This document shows, in pieces, positions 60,037 through 64,000 of a stretch of 64,000 nucleotides of DNA; positions within the stretch are counted from its first letter, which is position 1, and every line of letters starts with the position of its first letter. The translations under genes and the position numbers were made by a program. The notes below the pieces were generated by a model. That model saw only the letters and a program-made list of their open reading frames with translations, made no database searches and was not told where the DNA came from. The DNA is from Nitrososphaerota archaeon (GTDB lineage Archaea; Thermoproteota; Nitrososphaeria; Nitrososphaerales; Gagatemarchaeaceae). The stretch covers positions 446,723 to 510,722 of the forward strand of contig JAPCJH010000002.1 of the NCBI GenBank assembly GCA_027887045.1. Direction: 5' to 3'.

Positions 60037-60669
60037 TCAATTAATCCACGGCAGCCGCCCTTTCGCCCCGTAGCGTTCGTTCAATCTCGATACTGTTCGC
60101 TCGAGCGTGGCTTTGGCGGCTTGCACCTCGACGGTTTTCGCAACGTAACCGTTCCGTCTCGCCCAAGCGCCCCAGGGGAGGAGGAGCTTGGCGTGGGTAC
60201 CCTTCTCAGTGTGTATCTCCTCGCTGTACACCAATAGCCTACGCTCGAGTTCTCGCGTCGAGTCGCCGACCGGTTGCTGGGTGGAACCGAATGAGACCGT
60301 CTTGTCTGTCCGAACCTCCCCCTTCTTCTTGACTTCGGCGAGCAACCTTTTCGCTCCTCTTGAAAGCGAGGCCTCCTGCCAGTCTTCGCCAGAGCGGCAC
60401 ACCGAGAGCAGTTCAGGCCACAGGGTGCGATGAACAAAGGTCACCTTGCCTGATACGAGCCGCGTCGCAAGTACATCCGAGCGAGCGGAGAATCTTTTCA
60501 GAACCCTCCAGATCTCCTTCCCCTTTGGGTGCCCCCACCAGGACCCTCGTATCCTTCCACCGATGACGATTCCAACGACGCTCGGCAGGAGCGGATCTGA
60601 TTCCATGAGGAGTCTTTCCCTCTTGAAGCTTCGCAGAACTCGTTCGTAGGGGTCCGTATTGGCGGTCAT
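60037..60669 (-). CDS. uncharacterised protein, GSWWGHPKG family
   Basis: The 210-residue soluble protein contains VVGIVIGGRIRGSWWGHPKG, DVLATRLVSGKVTFVHRTLWPELL and an acidic helix LERRLLVYSEEIHTEKGTHAKLLLPW. This resembles a bacterial family of roughly 200-residue proteins of unknown function with RIRGSWWGHPKG and HTExGxHAK motifs. A nucleic-acid-related role has been guessed for such relatives; I cannot confirm it. Divergent from the aminotransferase gene. Confidence 0.6.
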   Translation of the reverse strand: MTANTDPYERVLRSFKRERLLMESDPLLPSVVGIVIGGRIRGSWWGHPKGKEIWRVLKRFSARSDVLATRLVSGKVTFVHRTLWPELLSVCRSGEDWQEASLSRGAKRLLAEVKKKGEVRTDKTVSFGSTQQPVGDSTRELERRLLVYSEEIHTEKGTHAKLLLPWGAWARRNGYVAKTVEVQAAKATLERTVSRLNERYGAKGRLPWIN

Positions 60670-60753
60670 GGTCCTCCGCGAAGCAGCTGGAGGATAAGAC
60701 TCTTGGGCGGGCGCTCGACCCTTTTAATACGGAGCCGGTTCGGCGAAGTCAAG

Positions 60754-61932
60754 TTGAAGGCTGACCTCGGAAGGAGGCGGGTCTCAAAGAAAATCGATTT
60801 CTTCGTAGAATCCGTGATCAGACAGATGACGAGGCTCGCAAACCAGTATGAGGCGATAAACCTCGCCCAGGGGATGCCGGATTTCGCTGCACCGGCGCGG
60901 ATCAAGAACTCTGCGGTCGAGGCCATACAGGACGATTACAATCAATACGAAATCACGTGGGGATCGGTTGCCCTGAGGGAAGGGATAGCCAAGAAAGCGG
61001 GGGAATTCAACGGGATTGAAGCGAACCCCCAGACCGACGTAACTGTGACCTGCGGTTCCACGGAGGCTATGACCGGATCCATCGTCGCCCTCACAGACCC
61101 TGGTGACGAGGTGATAATCCCAGAACCGTTCTACGAGAACTATGTTCCAGCAACTCTGATCTCCGGAGCTACGCCGAAGCACGTCAGGCTCAAGGGGGAA
61201 GTATTCGGATTTGACGAAGAAGAGCTCAAGGCTTGCTTCAACAGCCATACCAAGGCGATAGTGATCAACACCCCCAACAACCCCGCCGGGAAGGTCTTCA
61301 CCAAGCAAGAGCTCAGCGTGGTCGCTGATCTGTGCGAAGACTACGACGCCATCGGGATCACTGATGAGATCTACGAGTACATCGTGTACGACGGGCTGAA
61401 ACATGTGAGCCTCGCAACGATCGGTGGCATGGCGGACAGGACGGTAACGATCTCCGGGCTCTCGAAGACGTTCAGCGTAACCGGCTGGCGGATCGGATAC
61501 GCGATTGCCGCGAAAGAGATGACGGATGCGATAAGGAAGGTCCACGACTTCACCACGGTTTGTGCGCCGGCGCCGTTGCAACGGGCGGCCGTGGAAGCAA
61601 TGAAGATGCCCGACTCGTATTACACGAAGCTAGCAGGGAATTACCAGAAGAAACGAGACTTTACACTTAGAGCTCTCTCGGAAGTCGGGTTCCGCTGCGT
61701 GACGCCGGAGGGAGCGTATTACATCCTAGCTGACTTTTCTGAACTGAGCCCTCAGGATGACACCAGATTCGCGCAAGACCTTGTCAAAGAAGCCGGGGTC
61801 GCCGTTGTCCCTGGCTCCAGCTTCTACTCACAGCACGACCCCGTATTATCGAAGGTTAGATTCACGTTCTCCAAGAAGGAGCAAACATTGAAGAAGGCAG
61901 CCGCTCGCTTGCGCAAAAAGTTTAACTTTTAG
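60754..61932 (+). CDS. class I/II aminotransferase, kynurenine/aspartate type
   Basis: The fold-type I PLP enzyme has INLAQGMPDF, VTVTCGSTEAMTGSI, NTPNNPAGKVF with the Asn that binds PLP, ITDEIYEYIVYDG with the Asp/Tyr pair, the PLP Lys in SGLSKTFSVTGWRIGYA (about residue 238), and a C-terminal VRFTFSK. This is the kynurenine aminotransferase/aspartate-type subgroup that transaminates aromatic or keto acids. The frame extends to 60703, but TTG 60754 lies about 27 bases after ttttaatac. Convergent with the Tag-like gene, overlapping by 11 bases. Confidence 0.92.
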   Translation: MKADLGRRRVSKKIDFFVESVIRQMTRLANQYEAINLAQGMPDFAAPARIKNSAVEAIQDDYNQYEITWGSVALREGIAKKAGEFNGIEANPQTDVTVTCGSTEAMTGSIVALTDPGDEVIIPEPFYENYVPATLISGATPKHVRLKGEVFGFDEEELKACFNSHTKAIVINTPNNPAGKVFTKQELSVVADLCEDYDAIGITDEIYEYIVYDGLKHVSLATIGGMADRTVTISGLSKTFSVTGWRIGYAIAAKEMTDAIRKVHDFTTVCAPAPLQRAAVEAMKMPDSYYTKLAGNYQKKRDFTLRALSEVGFRCVTPEGAYYILADFSELSPQDDTRFAQDLVKEAGVAVVPGSSFYSQHDPVLSKVRFTFSKKEQTLKKAAARLRKKFNF

Positions 61933-62407
61933 AACGCTTCGGGGCTTTTCGTTTGTTGGCCGAATGCCACGCCATCTCTTCCTTGGTAGGCCTGAGGTCG
62001 AACCCCACCATGTAGAGGAAAGTTCTGGCGGACGATTCGCCTAGAAATCGAAACCTCGACCTAAGGTCTGCAATCAGTTTCTCCTCATCACCCCTGAAGC
62101 CGTCTACGTACTTGGAGAATGTGCCGAACTCTTTCTTGATTTTCTCGTACTCCTGCGCGTTCGTGATGCTTGACTTGATCTTCTTCTCGTTTCTGACGAT
62201 TCCGGTATCCTTCATGAGTCTTCTTACCTCCTTGTCCCCGAACTTCGATACTTTCTCGACGGAGAAATCTGCGAACGCCTTTCGAAAATTTGGCCATTTG
62301 TTCTCAATCATCCGCCAATTGAGCCCGGCTTGGAAGATGGCTCTACTCATCCGCTCGAAGTACCCGTCGTCCGTCTTGGGGGGATCGGCTTTCCAGGCCT
62401 GCGGCAT
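61922..62407 (-). CDS. DNA-3-methyladenine glycosylase I-like protein
   Basis: The 161-residue protein matches the Tag/HhH-GPD-related family: TDDGYFERMSRAIFQAGLNWRMIENKWPNFRKAF, SKFGDKEVRRLMKDTGIVRNEKKIKS, and FRFLGESSARTFLYMVGF. It removes alkylated bases in the well-known member; here conservation is partial, so it may be a divergent homologue. Its first half has the aromatic and acidic residues of the base pocket (W, E). Ends within the aminotransferase 3' end. Confidence 0.85.
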   Translation of the reverse strand: MPQAWKADPPKTDDGYFERMSRAIFQAGLNWRMIENKWPNFRKAFADFSVEKVSKFGDKEVRRLMKDTGIVRNEKKIKSSITNAQEYEKIKKEFGTFSKYVDGFRGDEEKLIADLRSRFRFLGESSARTFLYMVGFDLRPTKEEMAWHSANKRKAPKRSKS

Positions 62408-62480
62408 ACCAATGAATGGAAACTGACACGTATTAAGTTAGCCCATGACCTTGCCGTTTCATGGAGCGCTCGAACCGGTG

Positions 62481-63233
62481 TTATTTTCTGGTACGCTTTG
62501 AAAGTTTCCGATGAATCAAGAATCTGGAGAAATTCCCGAACGCCCCGGCTTCCGAGGCTTTGAATTCAAACCCGACTTCATCCATGATGTGGTTGAAAAT
62601 CCACGGGGCCCAAATCTGGAATGAACCCTTGAACCTTCGGTTCTTGTCAAGGTCGACGAACAGTCGGTTGAAGGTGCCTTTCTCTCCGTCATAGTTTGTG
62701 TGAAGAGAGAATACGTCCTTTTCGCCCGAGGGCTCGTACAGAATCCGCTGATACATCCCTGATAGGAATAGGGCGACGTGATCGTTTATCTCCGCTACCA
62801 AGACTCCTCCCGGTTTGAGTACTCTGTAAGCCTCGGACATCACTCGCCTGAGATGCTGAACGCTGAAGTGTCCGGTGGCGGCACCCAAGAAAAGGACCGC
62901 GTCGAAGGAGGCGTCGCCGAATTTCAAATCCATAGCGTCCCCCACCGCAATCCTTGCACGAGACCCGATCTTCGCCGCTCGGCGTTGGGCGGCTCCAATC
63001 ATTTTGGCCTGAATGTCTACCCCTGTCATTGCGAATCCTGCTTTCTCGACATCGAATAGATAGACCCCAGCCCCACAACAAAGGTCAAGAACCCTGGAAC
63101 CCTTCTTGGGTAGATGCTTCAGGAGGCGGGGGAGGCCTTGCTCCACCCTGGCTTGGGCCGCTTCTGTGTTGGGGAGGTATGGACCGAAGTAGAGATCGTA
63201 AAACTTTTCCGCCCACCCAGGAAACTGATCCAA
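62481..63233 (-). CDS. SAM-dependent methyltransferase (class I)
   Basis: The protein has the SAM-binding motif SRVLDLCCGAGVYLFDVEKAG, VDIQAKMI at the acidic end of strand 2, ARIAVGDAMDLKF, SFDAVLFLG (motif IV) and RVLKPGGVLVAEIN. The C-terminal half is beta-rich with FQIWAPWIFNHIM. Target unknown. The frame opens at 63302, but the TATA (ttataaa, 63264-63258) would start RNA near 63235, so TTG 63233 is preferred and the message is leaderless. Confidence 0.85.
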   Translation of the reverse strand: MDQFPGWAEKFYDLYFGPYLPNTEAAQARVEQGLPRLLKHLPKKGSRVLDLCCGAGVYLFDVEKAGFAMTGVDIQAKMIGAAQRRAAKIGSRARIAVGDAMDLKFGDASFDAVLFLGAATGHFSVQHLRRVMSEAYRVLKPGGVLVAEINDHVALFLSGMYQRILYEPSGEKDVFSLHTNYDGEKGTFNRLFVDLDKNRRFKGSFQIWAPWIFNHIMDEVGFEFKASEAGAFGNFSRFLIHRKLSKRTRK

Positions 63234-63256
63234 CTCGTTCAAACAAGTTAGTGGCC

Positions 63257-63264
63257 TTTTATAA
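63257..63264. promoter_or_regulatory. bidirectional TATA box of methyltransferase and Nudix-like genes
   Basis: ttttataa reads as ttataaaa on the minus strand. It is 27 bases before the ATG at 63291 on the plus strand and about 24 before the TTG at 63233 on the minus strand, so both messages would be leaderless. Confidence 0.6.
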
Positions 63265-63290
63265 CCAATGCATCCTCCCAGAGTTCGATC

Positions 63291-63818
63291 ATGCTCAGGC
63301 ACGCCCGCTACGGGCCGCGCGGGAGATACCTCGACCCGCCTCCAGCGGGGATGTGCATCAGCGTCTTCGCCATTGTGAAGCGCGGAACAAAGTTCCTAGT
63401 GGGCACCCCAGAACCTCACCACAATTGGAGGGAAAAGTGGCTGTTCAGCTGGATGGCCTATTCGAGCGAGGAGCTGGAGGAGGCGTACCGTGAGAAGCGC
63501 CTGCCGTCGACGTACCTTTTGGAGGGAGAAGACCCGGCGGATGCGCTCAAACGAATAATGCGGGATCAGCTGCATATGCCTTCTTACAAAGCGAGTGGAC
63601 CCCGAGTTCGGTCCTACACATCACCCAGTGACTGGTTTCCCGGGAATAAGCATTGGGATCTCGTCTTGGTGTACGAGGTGGCGACAAACGGTAAGGTGAA
63701 GCCGCTCCCTTGGTGGAAGGAACTGGCCTTTGAAGAACGTTCGAAGCTGCGTTCCGAGGATTTCGGTTGGAATTCTGACTTTGTGGTTGACTTCGGCGTC
63801 GCAGAGCCCCGAACGTAG
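63291..63818 (+). CDS. Nudix-like hydrolase, degenerate Nudix box
   Basis: The 175-residue protein has a basic start RHARYGPRGRYL, GMCISVFAIVKRGTKFLVGTP, NWREKWLFSWMA and a Nudix-box-like GEDPADALKRIMRDQL. A final LAFEERSKLRSEDFGWNSDFVVDFGV follows. The Nudix box lacks the full GX5EX7REUXEEXGU spacing, so activity is uncertain. The ATG at 63291 is 27 bases after the shared TATA box. Function could be nucleotide-diphosphate hydrolysis or a non-catalytic Nudix fold. Confidence 0.6.
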   Translation: MLRHARYGPRGRYLDPPPAGMCISVFAIVKRGTKFLVGTPEPHHNWREKWLFSWMAYSSEELEEAYREKRLPSTYLLEGEDPADALKRIMRDQLHMPSYKASGPRVRSYTSPSDWFPGNKHWDLVLVYEVATNGKVKPLPWWKELAFEERSKLRSEDFGWNSDFVVDFGVAEPRT

Positions 63819-63829
63819 AGGGATTCCGC

Positions 63830-64000
63830 TCAACCGCCAGTGGTCTCGGACGGCTCTGGATACTCGACGTGCGTTACGAGCGTCCGCGAGCAGTCTACGC
63901 AATGGACGACGGTCTGGGCGCAGTCTTTGTGGTACCTCGCGCCGCATTCACATTCGATGTATGGCTCGGCTTCGTCCCCGAATTCCAGGGCCGACTTGAT
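63830..64000 (-). CDS. zinc-ribbon/RING-like protein, 5' part outside window
   Basis: Only the last 56 residues are visible. They hold ECECGARYHKDCAQTVVHCVDC, a six-Cys/one-His cluster like treble-clef or RING-type zinc sites, followed by SRTLVTHVEYPEP and an acidic tail. The gene continues beyond the right edge. Such short archaeal zinc proteins may act in protein or nucleic-acid interactions. Confidence 0.7.
   Translation of the reverse strand: MKSALEFGDEAEPYIECECGARYHKDCAQTVVHCVDCSRTLVTHVEYPEPSETTGG

Noticed and set aside
1-64000. CRISPR array or Cas genes
   Set aside because: No regularly spaced repeats and no Cas-like protein were seen.

Overview
The window is archaeal chromosome. Diagnostic genes are eIF5A with a hypusine-site lysine, Nob1 rRNA endonuclease, a Dph6-type ATP-binding protein, DUF1512, DUF1614, the DUF47-Pit phosphate pair, and a KaiC/GvpD-like ATPase next to a small output-domain protein. 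Many genes have a TATA-like box about 25 bases upstream of a GTG, TTG or ATG, which implies leaderless transcripts. The mix of archaeal information genes with acid-type secreted peptidases, aromatic catabolism and bacterial-looking accessory genes suggests a heterotrophic member of the Thermoproteota, perhaps a soil or acid-habitat relative of the Nitrososphaeria. That placement is inference. No ammonia-oxidation gene is visible.

Layout. 1-10.8 kb: a Bud32/RIO-like kinase cut by the window edge, a PAP2 phosphatase, polyphosphate kinase 2, a Mg2+ P-type ATPase, a phospholipase C-type phosphoesterase, and the KaiC-like pair. 11-16 kb: three paralogous flippase-like membrane proteins (LPG-synthase transmembrane family), one of them broken by a one-base frameshift, mixed with small hypotheticals. 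16-18.5 kb: small stress-type proteins and the DUF47-Pit phosphate uptake pair.

18.56-29.75 kb looks like a genomic island. A 21-base direct repeat of the tRNA-His 3' end lies at its far side and the intact tRNA-His gene lies at the other. It carries a winged-helix regulator, a possible eqolisin-like secreted protein, a zinc-ribbon/membrane-anchored sedolisin, a 1218-residue beta-propeller surface protein, and several broken or truncated genes. No integrase is visible.

30-40.4 kb returns to housekeeping functions: NAD salvage (nicotinamidase, nicotinate phosphoribosyltransferase, NAD synthetase), tRNA-Ala(CGC), a divergent Lrp-like/ACT-like regulator pair sharing one symmetric TATA box between two palindromes, Nob1, eIF5A, an HtrA-type protease, a Dph6-like enzyme, threonine dehydratase and DUF1512.

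40.5-47.5 kb is a 4-hydroxyphenylacetate/homoprotocatechuate meta-cleavage cluster (HpaB-type oxygenase, flavin reductase, extradiol dioxygenase, semialdehyde dehydrogenase, fumarylacetoacetase-family enzyme, acetoacetate-decarboxylase-like protein, hot-dog thioesterase), arranged as divergent pairs around shared promoters.

47.5-64 kb holds a HAD phosphatase, a DUF5615 protein, a glycolipid-binding protein, MsrA, a CGNR regulator, nucleoside hydrolase, two related secreted proteins flanking a 7-TM/winged-helix pair, a three-gene proton-translocating transhydrogenase operon, an aminotransferase, a Tag-type glycosylase, a methyltransferase and a Nudix-like protein. Small genes easy to overlook lie at 15965-16084, 16127-16288 and 56919-57059, with a partial zinc protein at the right edge.
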